DNA of 40,637 bases from Desulfurococcales archaeon (lineage in GTDB: Archaea > Thermoproteota > Thermoprotei_A > Sulfolobales > AG1): assembly GCA_009903825.1 (NCBI GenBank), contig WYEN01000054.1, positions 1-40,637 on the forward strand, given 5' to 3'. The translations under genes and the position numbers were made by a program. The notes under the pieces were generated by a model, which saw only the letters and a list, made by a program, of their open reading frames with translations, searched no databases and was not told where the DNA came from. Below are positions 25,774 to 33,878 of the stretch, one piece after another (position 1 is the stretch's first letter; each line of letters opens with the position of its first letter).

Positions 25774-27603
25774 ATGTGCGGTATAATAGGAGTAGTACAG
25801 AAAAATGAGAAGGCTTTAGGAGAGAAGATGGGGATCATCATTCGAGATTCTCTTAAGAGACTTGAGTATAGAGGCTATGACTCTGTGGGATATGCTATAA
25901 TAGATCGTAATGGCAGACTCGTTATTAGAAAGGCTAAAGGTAAGATAGATGATCTTTTGAAAAGACTTGAGTTTGAGAGATTTGATGGGTTAGTGGGTGT
26001 CGGCCACACTAGATGGGCTACTCACGGTCCTCCCTCTGATCTTAATGCTCATCCACATACAGACTGTAGTAGATGTATAGCGATTGTTCATAATGGAGTG
26101 ATAAGAAATTATCAAGAGCTGAGAGATGAGCTGGCATCTAGAGGTCATATGATCTCTAGCGATACAGATACAGAGCTGATCGCTCATTTGATCGAGGATT
26201 ATTTGAGAGAAGGTTTTGAGATGATAGATGCTCTCAGAATGATCATGAGAAAAATAGATGGATCATACGCTTTTCTAGTGATCAGCTGTAGAGAGACTGA
26301 TAAGATATATTTTGCAAAAAAGATATCACCATTAATAATAGGATTAGGAGAAGGTTTTAATCTCATCTCCAGCGACATCCCAGGTCTCATAAAATATTCT
26401 AGAAAAATAATTGCTATAGAAGATGGAGAGCTGGGCTACATTTCTCCAGAAAAGATCTATATAGAGAACATATATGGCGAGAGAATAGATCCTTTGTCTA
26501 GAGTAAAGATCATTGATTGGACGATCGAGCAGATCGAGAGAGGAGGATATCCTCATTATATGCTTAAAGAGATATATGAGCAATCAATAGCTGTACGAAA
26601 TACTTTAGCCAGCGTGGCAGAACAGATTAGAGATGTGATCAATATTTTGCTTAGTGATAGAGATATATTTATAACAGGAGCGGGTACGTCATATCATGCA
26701 GCATTAGTCATGGACTACGCGTTAAAATATTATCTAGGCGCAAGATCAACTGCATTCATATCTAGCGAAATCTCTTTATATAAAAAGATTTTTGATAAAA
26801 AAAGTGTTTTGATAGCTATTAGTCAAAGCGGAGAAACTATTGATACTCTTAACGCTCTTAGAACAGCTAAAGAGAGAGGCGCCTTAATCATTTCATTAAC
26901 AAACTCTGTTGATAGTGCGATCTCTAGAGAGTCTCATTACAAGCTTTATATAAGAGCAGGCCCGGAGATAGGTGTTGCAGCAACAAAAACATTTACTTCA
27001 CAAGTAACATTTCTTTTATATCTCGTATCAGAGTTATTAAGAGAACAGGATCCTGACACAGGATCTCTTATTAAAAAAGAGTTAGAAGAGTCTCCAGAGC
27101 TTATAAACAGATATATTAAGAAAATTGATAAAGAGAGCGAGTCTCTGGCATCAATACTCAAAGACTCAAGAAACATATATGTTCTCGGGAGAGACATCTC
27201 ACTGCCAGTCTCTATGGAGGGTGCATTAAAAATTAAAGAGATATCATATATTCATGCAGAGGCTTACCCTGCTGGAGAGAGTAAACACGGCCCTATAGCT
27301 CTTGTCGAGAAAGATTTTCCAGTAGCATTTACGTCTCTAGGTTTTGAACATAATCATGTTATGGTCAGCAACATCGAGGAGATGAAGGCTAGAGGAGCTT
27401 TTATAATAGCTGTTGCTCCATATAGTGATGAGAGGATCCATAGATTAGCAGATTATAGTTTTCTGATGCCTTCTATGAAGACTATGGCTGCCTCAATATT
27501 ATATGTAATACCTTATCAATTGCTTGCTTATCATCTTGCAGTTAAGAGAGGATTTGATCCGGATAAGCCTAGGAATCTTGCTAAGACTGTGACTGTGGAA
27601 TAA
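25774..27603 (+). CDS. glmS: Glutamine-fructose-6-phosphate aminotransferase (isomerizing)
   Basis: Makes glucosamine-6-phosphate from fructose-6-phosphate and glutamine, the entry to amino-sugar synthesis. The 609 residues start MCGIIGVV, so Cys2 becomes the N-terminal nucleophile of the glutaminase domain, with YRGYDSVGYA and GHTRWATHG further on. Two SIS sugar-isomerase domains follow, with ITGAGTSYHA, ISQSGETIDT and EISYIHAEAYPAGESKHGPIAL, and the C-terminal NLAKTVTVE tail. GAGGAGGATGAGG ends directly before the ATG. The product feeds glycan building blocks and is the counterpart to NagA upstream. Confidence 0.97.
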   Translation: MCGIIGVVQKNEKALGEKMGIIIRDSLKRLEYRGYDSVGYAIIDRNGRLVIRKAKGKIDDLLKRLEFERFDGLVGVGHTRWATHGPPSDLNAHPHTDCSRCIAIVHNGVIRNYQELRDELASRGHMISSDTDTELIAHLIEDYLREGFEMIDALRMIMRKIDGSYAFLVISCRETDKIYFAKKISPLIIGLGEGFNLISSDIPGLIKYSRKIIAIEDGELGYISPEKIYIENIYGERIDPLSRVKIIDWTIEQIERGGYPHYMLKEIYEQSIAVRNTLASVAEQIRDVINILLSDRDIFITGAGTSYHAALVMDYALKYYLGARSTAFISSEISLYKKIFDKKSVLIAISQSGETIDTLNALRTAKERGALIISLTNSVDSAISRESHYKLYIRAGPEIGVAATKTFTSQVTFLLYLVSELLREQDPDTGSLIKKELEESPELINRYIKKIDKESESLASILKDSRNIYVLGRDISLPVSMEGALKIKEISYIHAEAYPAGESKHGPIALVEKDFPVAFTSLGFEHNHVMVSNIEEMKARGAFIIAVAPYSDERIHRLADYSFLMPSMKTMAASILYVIPYQLLAYHLAVKRGFDPDKPRNLAKTVTVE

Positions 27604-27609
27604 AAGATC

Positions 27610-27954
27610 TTATTTGCTAGCAATCGATGTCCTCATGAAACTCTTTTTATAATAAAAGATCTTGTTGATAAAATCTTTATCACGACCATTGATCTTGCAT
27701 AAGAAACATATTTTTATGCCAACGCGTGTATCTATCAGACAAGAATGACATACAAGTCTTCCACATGAGGGGCATGTTGTTATGCTAAGATTTTTTCTAC
27801 ATACTCTACATAAAGTCTCTTTACATACGCTGCAGATATTCTCATTTATATCATAATGATCTTCACATACAAATCTTCTACATATTCTACATCTATAAGA
27901 AGCCTTCTTCAGACCACATATCTCACACAGATCCTCTCTATTTATATGAGTCAT
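27610..27954 (-). CDS. Multi-zinc-finger protein (HIT/B-box-like)
   Basis: A 114-residue cysteine-rich protein with several CxxC knuckles in a row: CEICGLKKASYRCRIC, FVCEDHY, CSVCKETLCRVC, CPSCGRLVCHSC and CFLC, ending in a basic tail. The first unit resembles a zf-HIT finger and the rest resemble B-box or double zinc ribbon modules; such proteins usually mediate protein-protein or RNA contacts. No enzymatic domain is visible. The GTG at 27957 and ATG at 27954 are adjacent in frame; I use the ATG, about 25 bases after a TATA-like TTATTATATATG. It converges on glmS, seven bases away. Confidence 0.83.
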   Translation of the reverse strand: MTHINREDLCEICGLKKASYRCRICRRFVCEDHYDINENICSVCKETLCRVCRKNLSITTCPSCGRLVCHSCLIDTRVGIKICFLCKINGRDKDFINKIFYYKKSFMRTSIASK

Positions 27955-28048
27955 CACAACATCATATATAATAACGGTTTTATGTCACTATTAAATTTGG
28001 GGGATGAAGAGAAGGACTTCTCTGATAGATGATTGAGGTGGAGCGACC

Positions 28049-29134
28049 ATGACCCCTGAATATTTCAGCATAGATCCTGTCCTGTTAGAGATGTTTTCTA
28101 GACAGATTCTTATGAGAGAGATAGGTCTCGAGGGTTTAGAGAAACTTAGAAAAAGCAGAGTTTTTGTCGCCGGCGGAGGGGCTTTGGGTTCTGCATCAGC
28201 AATCTTTATGAGCAGACTTGGAGTAGGCTTTATAAGAATCGTAGATCCTGATGTAGTTGAGCTCTCGAATCTGCCTAGGACATTGGCTTATAAATATGAA
28301 GATGTTCTTCGAAATACTCCTAAAGCTTATGCAGTTGCTAGAAGCATAAAAGAGATCAGTCCTTTCACAGAAGTTGATTATAAAATTGATGTTATTGAGA
28401 CAGACAACGTCTTAGACTTTATAAAAGATGTTGATCTTGTCTTAGACGGACTTGATAATCTCAGGTCGAGATTTATACTTAATGAAGCGGCTGTTCAACT
28501 GAGAAAGCCGTATATATATGGAGGGGTGGAAGAATCATATGGAGTTGTAATGCCTATAATTCCTGGAGAGACGGCTTGTCTACGTTGTCTATACAGCTCT
28601 GTAGATATTGAGAAAATAGATGAAGAGAGGAGAGTTATACCTGTCTCAGTGTTGACGCCTGTGGCTGTCGCCTTTGTAATGACTTCTCTAGCTTTGAGAA
28701 TATTGTTAGGAAGAAAAATTGAGAAAAAGATCTATTATATAGACGTGTCGAGACCTGAGATAAAAACATTTGATATAGAGAGGAACCCGCAGTGTCCCGT
28801 CTGTGTGAAGGGCCTGAGAGAGTTTATCGGTGTCAGATCTGTCAGTAGGATCAGAGCTGTCTCAGGAGCAAAAGATCTTTATATGATAATTCTTTCTAAA
28901 AAATTTGATGATAAAGATCTTGATAAGATAAGATCTTTAGGTTCTGTTGAGAAAACAGAGTTTGAATACAAGATCGAGACAGAGAAGGTTTTCATAAGAC
29001 TTCTCAGAGGCTCTAGAATAGGATTCGTAAGATCAAGAGACATAGATTCTGTAAGAAATATATATGAGAAAATAACAAGATATCTAGAGGATGATAAAGA
29101 TACATCAGGAGGAATACGAGATCAACAGAAATAA
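28049..29134 (+). CDS. E1-like adenylyltransferase (ThiF/MoeB/HesA family) with C-terminal extension
   Basis: A 361-residue protein. The Rossmann ATP site is AGGGALGSAS (41-50), followed by VDPDVVELSNLPR with D66/D68, N74 and the R77 finger, and GLDN at 134-137. A structural zinc site is formed by CLRC (177-180) and CPVC (249-252). Family members adenylate ubiquitin-like sulfur carriers (ThiS, MoaD, SAMPs). Around 195-205 the sequence is RRVIPVSVLTPVA, with no Cys at the usual catalytic position, so thioester transfer is doubtful and MoeB-like adenylation more likely. About 100 residues after the second CxxC form an extra domain I cannot identify. GAGGTGG precedes the ATG. Confidence 0.87.
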   Translation: MTPEYFSIDPVLLEMFSRQILMREIGLEGLEKLRKSRVFVAGGGALGSASAIFMSRLGVGFIRIVDPDVVELSNLPRTLAYKYEDVLRNTPKAYAVARSIKEISPFTEVDYKIDVIETDNVLDFIKDVDLVLDGLDNLRSRFILNEAAVQLRKPYIYGGVEESYGVVMPIIPGETACLRCLYSSVDIEKIDEERRVIPVSVLTPVAVAFVMTSLALRILLGRKIEKKIYYIDVSRPEIKTFDIERNPQCPVCVKGLREFIGVRSVSRIRAVSGAKDLYMIILSKKFDDKDLDKIRSLGSVEKTEFEYKIETEKVFIRLLRGSRIGFVRSRDIDSVRNIYEKITRYLEDDKDTSGGIRDQQK

Positions 29135-29324
29135 TTATAGAGAAATTATAAAAAGAATCTCCTCACAGCTGAGACCGGAGGAGAGAGCAGTAATAAAAAT
29201 TGATATCAAAGATCATGTCATGCTCAACATGTTATTAAAGACGTGTAGAGAGAATGATCTAAGCGTCATCTATGGATATAATGATGATAAGACTATAAAT
29301 CTGATTATTACAAAAAGAAGATAG
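29091..29324 (+). CDS. Small hypothetical protein overlapping the ThiF-family gene
   Basis: A 77-residue charged alpha/beta protein not recognised. It overlaps the ThiF-family gene by 44 bases, which fits translational coupling, and AGGAGG lies inside the overlap at about 29106-29111, but no normal start follows it at proper spacing, so the true start is uncertain. The sequence VIKIDIKDHVMLNMLLKTC...NLIITKRR has the feel of a small TusA-like or RNA-binding fold, but it lacks the TusA CPxP motif. Its stop codon overlaps by three bases the end of the tRNA 3' half on the other strand. Confidence 0.55.
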   Translation: MIKIHQEEYEINRNNYREIIKRISSQLRPEERAVIKIDIKDHVMLNMLLKTCRENDLSVIYGYNDDKTINLIITKRR

Positions 29325-29357
29325 CCGGGCGGGGATTCGAACCCCGGTCACGGGGGC
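29322..29357 (-). tRNA. Orphan 3' half of a tRNA, initiator-Met-like (candidate split tRNA)
   Basis: On the minus strand the sequence gives an anticodon-stem 3' strand CCCCC (29356-29352), a variable loop GUGAC, a perfect T-arm CGGGG UUCGAAU CCCCG, acceptor strand CCCGGCU and discriminator A73 (29322). No CCA is encoded. U72 plus C39-C41 suit an archaeal initiator tRNA-Met (A1-U72). No matching 5' half (AGCCGGG...) lies upstream or downstream; upstream there is only a GC-rich leader, GACGGTGGCGGAGAGAG. Split (trans-spliced) tRNA halves with such leaders are known in archaea. The alternative is a leftover attachment-site fragment. Identity as tRNA sequence is sure; the initiator and split calls are inference. 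Confidence 0.7.
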
Positions 29358-29406
29358 TCTCTCCGCCACCGTCTCTATCTAATATTAATTTTCTGAAGCC
29401 TATTAA

Positions 29407-29416
29407 ATTTTTTTAA
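29407..29416 (-). promoter_or_regulatory. TATA-like box for the tRNA 3' half
   Basis: TTTAAAAAAA on the minus strand predicts a transcript start near 29386, about 28 bases before the tRNA-like part. A dedicated promoter here favours an expressed half gene over a dead fragment. Confidence 0.45.
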
Positions 29417-29442
29417 ATAATGATTATAGGCGAAACATTTTA

Positions 29443-30065
29443 TCATCTGATGCTCATAAGAATGATCAGAGAGATCGTCACTAGAAGTAGCCATATGATC
29501 AGATTCCATCTAATTATTTTATGGCCATCAAGAGGAGGTATAGGTATTAGATTAAATAATGCAAGTATTATATTCACTTCTGATATGATCTTTAGAAATA
29601 AGCTGTATTCAGGAAAAATTTTCATCATTATAAATGTTGCTATAGATATCATAATATTGACAGAAGGTCCTGCAGATGATATTGCTCCCTCAAAGCTCAG
29701 CGTCGAGAATGAGCATATACTTAAGACGTATCCAGGTAGCGCGAATATAAGAGGAAGAGATGTTGCGTGCAGAAGTAGATAAAGATTCTGTATGACACCT
29801 ATGAATCCTGTGACTATAACTGAGAAAAGATCTATTGTGAATCTTGCGCTACAACCTAATTTCCGAGAAACCATTCTATGTCCAAGCTCATGAAAAATAA
29901 AACCTATCAAGACGGCTATGACATATATTAGTCCTATCAAAAGATCTTTTTTAATATAATAAAATCCTCCAAAAACGTTTATAAGCATGAAAACTGCTAT
30001 CAGCCAAGAGAGATGTTCAGGAAGATCTTTGAATAAGTCTCTTATTCTTATCGAGTATCTATACA
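29443..30065 (-). CDS. Site-2-protease-like membrane metalloprotease (M50)
   Basis: A roughly 207-residue polytopic membrane protein with the M50 zinc motif HELGH (59-63) inside a transmembrane helix and the third ligand in FNLIPIPPLDG (Asp180). These intramembrane proteases cleave membrane-bound regulators or signal-peptide remnants. It has about six hydrophobic helices and no PDZ domain, a minimal form common in archaea. The start is GTG at about 30066, some 25 bases after a TATA-like AATATTTATATGG, so probably leaderless. No anti-sigma-like substrate is recognisable nearby. Confidence 0.9.
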
Positions 30066-30236
30066 CTCTCTATAGACACCATATAAATATTTTAAGAAGA
30101 TATATTATTCTTTATAGAAATCTTGATATGAAGATCCTCTTCTCAAGACTTGAGAATATGATATTATAATATAGATTAATTGAGTAATTATGTTTTTTAA
30201 AATACTTAGGATATAATACATGATGAGGCTGAGAGA

Positions 30237-31547
30237 ATGAAAATTGGTGAGGCTCCTAATGAGCTTATGAAAATTGTTGAGATAACAGGTAGACATAATA
30301 AGTGGAGAACTACAGAGACTCTTAATCTCATTCCTAGCGAGAATGTTATGAGCCCATTGGCTGAGGCAGTATATTTCACTGATATGATGCATAGATATGC
30401 TGAGGGTAAGCCTAGAAAAAGATATTATCAGGGGCTTCCATATGTTGATGAGATAGAAGAGCTTGCGATGGATCTTATGTCAAGACTTTTTAAAGTGAAA
30501 TTTGTAGATCTCAGGCCTGTAAGCGGAACGGTGGCGAATGCAGCTACATTCAGAGTACTGGCTCCGCCAGGTGGGAAAGCTGTCGTAGCTCCCGTGCAGG
30601 CAGGTGCTCATGTTAGCCACACAAAGTTTGGCACTTTAGGAGCGTTAGGTATCAAACATATAGAGATGCCTTTTGACAGGGAGAATATGAATGTAGATGT
30701 TGACAAAGCTTCTAAACTTATTGAGGAGGTCAAGCCAGATTTTATCGTAATGGGAGGATCATTATATTTATTTCCACATCCATTGAAAGAGCTTGCTGAA
30801 GTAGCACACTCTGTTGGGGCAAAAGTTGTTTATGATGCGGCACACGTCTTAGGACTTATCGCAGGAAAAAGATGGAGAGATCCTTTTGATGCAGGGGCGG
30901 ACGTCGTCACATCATCTACACACAAAACTTTCCCAGGTCCACAGGGAGGAGTCATATTATCTAATAACGAGGAGGTTTTTAAAGAGATCTCGAGAACAGT
31001 ATTTCCATGGTTTGTCAGTAATCATCATCTTCATAGACTTCCGGCCACAGCTGTTACAGCGCTTGAGATGATATACTTCGGTGAACAATATGCCGACCAG
31101 ATCATTAGAAACGCCAGAGCCTTCGCAGAAGCTCTTCACGAGGAGGGGTTAGACGTTGTCGGAGAACATCTGGGCTTCACAAGATCTCATCAAGTAGTTC
31201 TTAATGTAAGGAAATATGGTGGAGGAGCTAAAATAGCACAGTTATTAGAAGAGGCTAACATAATTGTTAACAAAAACTTGTTGCCAGAAGATCCTCCGGA
31301 GGCCGTTAAAGATCCTAGTGGAATAAGAACAGGCGTTCAAGAGATGACTAGATATGGTATGAAAGAAGATGATTTCAGAGAAATAGCTAGATTCTTCAGA
31401 AAAGTCATTGTCGATAAAAAAGATCCTAAGGAGGTAGCTAAAGAAGTCTCAGAGTTTAGAAAAGAATTTATGAAGATTCATTATACATTTGATGTTGATG
31501 TTGACAAGATACCTTCTCTCTATAAGATACCTTATATAGTTTTATAA
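30237..31547 (+). CDS. glyA: Serine hydroxymethyltransferase
   Basis: A 436-residue PLP enzyme interconverting serine and glycine with transfer of a one-carbon unit to a pterin. It shows [39 protein letters not shown] with the PLP-binding Asp and His, and the Schiff-base Lys230 in [12 protein letters not shown]. The length and the form of the C-terminal domain are typical of archaeal GlyA, which uses modified folates. GAGG lies nine bases before the ATG. The CinA-like gene follows about 20 bases later on the same strand. Confidence 0.96.
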   Translation: MKIGEAPNELMKIVEITGRHNKWRTTETLNLIPSENVMSPLAEAVYFTDMMHRYAEGKPRKRYYQGLPYVDEIEELAMDLMSRLFKVKFVDLRPVSGTVANAATFRVLAPPGGKAVVAPVQAGAHVSHTKFGTLGALGIKHIEMPFDRENMNVDVDKASKLIEEVKPDFIVMGGSLYLFPHPLKELAEVAHSVGAKVVYDAAHVLGLIAGKRWRDPFDAGADVVTSSTHKTFPGPQGGVILSNNEEVFKEISRTVFPWFVSNHHLHRLPATAVTALEMIYFGEQYADQIIRNARAFAEALHEEGLDVVGEHLGFTRSHQVVLNVRKYGGGAKIAQLLEEANIIVNKNLLPEDPPEAVKDPSGIRTGVQEMTRYGMKEDDFREIARFFRKVIVDKKDPKEVAKEVSEFRKEFMKIHYTFDVDVDKIPSLYKIPYIVL

Positions 31548-31569
31548 AAATTCTCAAGTGATCTATAGT

Positions 31570-32382
31570 ATGAAGGCTGTGGTTATATCTATAGGCTACG
31601 AGATCTTACAAGGAAGAGTGATCAACTCAAACGCTGCATTCATATCAAGAAGATTAATGCTTCTAGGAATAGATGTAGTTGCACATATATCAGTTGGAGA
31701 CAGTTTTGAAGATATATCTAAGGCATTTGATATAGCTATAAAAGAGTTCAACGCAGATCTTATAGTGACAACAGGAGGATTAGGCCCTACATATGATGAC
31801 ATAACTTCAGAGGCTTTATCAAGATATTTTGGAGAAGAACATGTTTTAAATGAAGATGCTTTCAGAGAGATCAGAGAGAAATATGAGAGTAGAGGCATGA
31901 TGCTCACCCCAGAGAGAATTAAAATGGCTTATATGCCTAAGTCTGCAAAATCATTAAGTAATCCGGTAGGTATTGCTCCAGGGATCTTGTTAATGAAAAA
32001 TAATAAAATAATAATATCACTGCCAGGAGTCCCGGCGGAGATGGAGGGAATATGGGAGGCTCATGTAGAGAGTTTCTTAAGAAGATATGGAACTAAAAAT
32101 ATTGCTGAGACAAGTCTGACACTTATAGGAGTTCCTGAATCAACTTTAGCAAAAGATCTTAATAAATATGCCAGAGATAACCCCGATGTATATATAAAAA
32201 CTCATCCGAAGGGACACGAGACTAGAGGACCTGTCAACGAGCTTTATATTATGACATCAACATCAAAAGATCAGGATCCTGAGATTATATGCATCAGAAA
32301 ATGTAGAGAACTTATAGAGATTCTTAGAAATAATAATCCTAATCTCATCATAGAAGGAGATTGTGTCTGTAAAAACAAGTAA
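31570..32382 (+). CDS. CinA N-terminal / MoCF-binding-fold protein
   Basis: A roughly 270-residue protein with the molybdopterin-binding (MoaB/MogA) fold used by CinA: AVVISIGYEILQGRVINSN at the start, LIVTTGGLGPTYDDITSEAL (the hallmark loop) near 70-90 and ISLPGVPAEMEGIWE near 155. Standalone versions in archaea may be nucleotide pyrophosphatases or have unknown roles; the nicotinamide-deamidase domain of bacterial CinA is absent. A GTG at 31558 begins a form four residues longer; I chose the ATG at 31570 because AAGTGAT lies seven bases before it. It follows glyA closely. Confidence 0.86.
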   Translation: MKAVVISIGYEILQGRVINSNAAFISRRLMLLGIDVVAHISVGDSFEDISKAFDIAIKEFNADLIVTTGGLGPTYDDITSEALSRYFGEEHVLNEDAFREIREKYESRGMMLTPERIKMAYMPKSAKSLSNPVGIAPGILLMKNNKIIISLPGVPAEMEGIWEAHVESFLRRYGTKNIAETSLTLIGVPESTLAKDLNKYARDNPDVYIKTHPKGHETRGPVNELYIMTSTSKDQDPEIICIRKCRELIEILRNNNPNLIIEGDCVCKNK

Positions 32383-32404
32383 AAAATAAAATATGAAAAA
32401 GTTT

Positions 32405-33640
32405 TTATCTTCTTAATTTGATAGTCTCAAGTTCTTCAATAGCCTCACGTATTCTCGCAATTCCCTCTTTGATCCTTTCTTCAGATATTGAATAACTGAG
32501 TCTAACGAAATCTTCTCCAGAGACCTCAGAAAACGCTGTCCCCGGCAGTATTATGACTCTCTGTTTATCAATTAGATAATCAACAAACTCCTCAACACTC
32601 ATATTTAATTTGTTGAGAAGCTCTCTCACTCTAGGATATATATAGAAGGCTCCCTGAGGCTTCCACGTCTCAAAACCTTTCACTTTGCTCAGCTCTTCAT
32701 ATATAACATCTCTTCTCCTCTGGAAAAGCTGGATCATTCTTTTAGAAGGTGTCCAATCACCTCTCAAAGCTTCCACAGCAGCCTCTTGAGCAAAACTTGT
32801 TGCACAGCTATACACGTTCACAGCTACTCTAATCATTCTCTCGATCGCTTCTTTATGAGCAACTATGTATCCAAGTCTCCAGCCAGTCATTGAGAAAGTC
32901 TTGCTGAAACCATTTATTAATATAGCTCTCTTCTTCCAATCAGGATACTCAGACACGCTTTTGAAAGGCGCGTTATCATAAATAAAGTTGTCATATATCT
33001 CGTCTGAGAGAAGTATTACATTATGTCTCTCAGCGATCCTCATAAGCTCATCTACAATTTTAGGCGGGAAGACGGCTCCAGTAGGATTATGAGGATTGTT
33101 TAGAACAATTATTTTTGTTCTGCTACTTATCATTTTCTCAAGCTTATCAAGATCTATTGTAAACCCCTCTTTCTTATCAAATTTGAGAGGTAGAAACTTA
33201 GGTATGCCACCCAAAAGTTTTGTAGCCTCAGAGTATGCTGGATAGGCAGGGTCTATCACAATGACTTCATCGCCAGGAGTTATATAGCTTGCTATAACCA
33301 CAAATATGGCTGTTTTAGCACCTGTTGTCACAATGATCTCATCTGGATCTACTGACGCATGATATCTATTATTCAGATATTCTGCAATAGCCTCTCTAAG
33401 CTTATATATACCTGCTGTCTCAGTATATCCAGTAAATCTTCTGTCAAGAGATCTTTTCGCAGCCTCAATAATATGATCCGGAGTAGGAATGTCCGGCTGT
33501 CCCGCTCCAAAACTTATTACGTCATAACCTTTCTCCATAAGCTGTCTTGCGATAGCTATATATTTAAAAGCAAGCTCTCCTCTTATCTCATCAAGAAGAG
33601 GTCTTAGATAACTGACCACAGGCTCTTTTTTTGATGACAA
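32405..33640 (-). CDS. Class I aminotransferase (aspartate aminotransferase-like)
   Basis: A roughly 411-residue fold-type I PLP enzyme. Visible motifs are ISFGAGQPDIPTPDHI, VTTGAKTAI, VLNNPHNPTGAVF, LLSDEIYDNF and NGFSKTFSMTGWRLGYI, whose Lys forms the Schiff base, plus the C-terminal VRLSYSIS arginine that grips the substrate carboxylate. The family includes aspartate, alanine and aromatic aminotransferases. An open frame reaches a TTG at 33676, but its first 12 codons include a TATA-like AATATTTATT and a GGCGGTGG ribosome-site-like run; the TTG at 33640, about 25 bases from that box, gives a better start (MSSKKEPVVSYLRP). Confidence 0.9.
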   Translation of the reverse strand: MSSKKEPVVSYLRPLLDEIRGELAFKYIAIARQLMEKGYDVISFGAGQPDIPTPDHIIEAAKRSLDRRFTGYTETAGIYKLREAIAEYLNNRYHASVDPDEIIVTTGAKTAIFVVIASYITPGDEVIVIDPAYPAYSEATKLLGGIPKFLPLKFDKKEGFTIDLDKLEKMISSRTKIIVLNNPHNPTGAVFPPKIVDELMRIAERHNVILLSDEIYDNFIYDNAPFKSVSEYPDWKKRAILINGFSKTFSMTGWRLGYIVAHKEAIERMIRVAVNVYSCATSFAQEAAVEALRGDWTPSKRMIQLFQRRRDVIYEELSKVKGFETWKPQGAFYIYPRVRELLNKLNMSVEEFVDYLIDKQRVIILPGTAFSEVSGEDFVRLSYSISEERIKEGIARIREAIEELETIKLRR

Positions 33641-33725
33641 TAAATTGCCACCGCCGAATAAATATTCTATTAACAAAATTAAATAATTTTCAATAGATCT
33701 TTGATCAATACTACAATGATCATAT

Positions 33726-33735
33726 GTTTATAAAC
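33726..33735 (+). promoter_or_regulatory. TATA-like box before the candidate C/D sRNA
   Basis: GTTTATAAAC, a palindromic TATA-like sequence, lies about 26 bases before the predicted sRNA start near 33757-33763. Confidence 0.4.
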
Positions 33736-33762
33736 ATTATTTATTTCTCTAAACAAAGATTA

Positions 33763-33823
33763 TTATGATGATGAGTATCCGGCAAGACAGATTGATGAAG
33801 AAGGGTCAGAGTTTCTGAGCAAG
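33763..33823 (+). ncRNA. Candidate C/D box sRNA
   Basis: The 237-base gap between the aminotransferase start and amrS contains, in order, a C box ATGATGA (33768-33774), a guide-sized stretch, a weak D' CAGA (33788-33791), a C' TTGATGA (33792-33798), a 16-base guide-sized stretch and a D box CTGA (33815-33818). Total size is about 55 bases, normal for archaeal methylation guides. The D' is degenerate and the terminal stem is weak. Targets were not determined. A TATA-like box stands at the right distance upstream. Confidence 0.45.
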
Positions 33824-33878
33824 ATCAGATGAACATATAACATTATATATCTTCTAAGCATTATTATATAAGCTGGAT

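Noticed and set aside
28029-28052. Seven-codon upstream frame (MIEVERP) overlapping the ThiF-family ATG
   Set aside because: Could be a coupling leader, but its GAGGTGG core is better read as the ribosome-binding site of the main gene.
29240-29322. Permuted tRNA (5' half after the 3' half)
   Set aside because: No acceptor 5' strand or D-arm sequence occurs on the minus strand beyond the 3' half; the region is coding.
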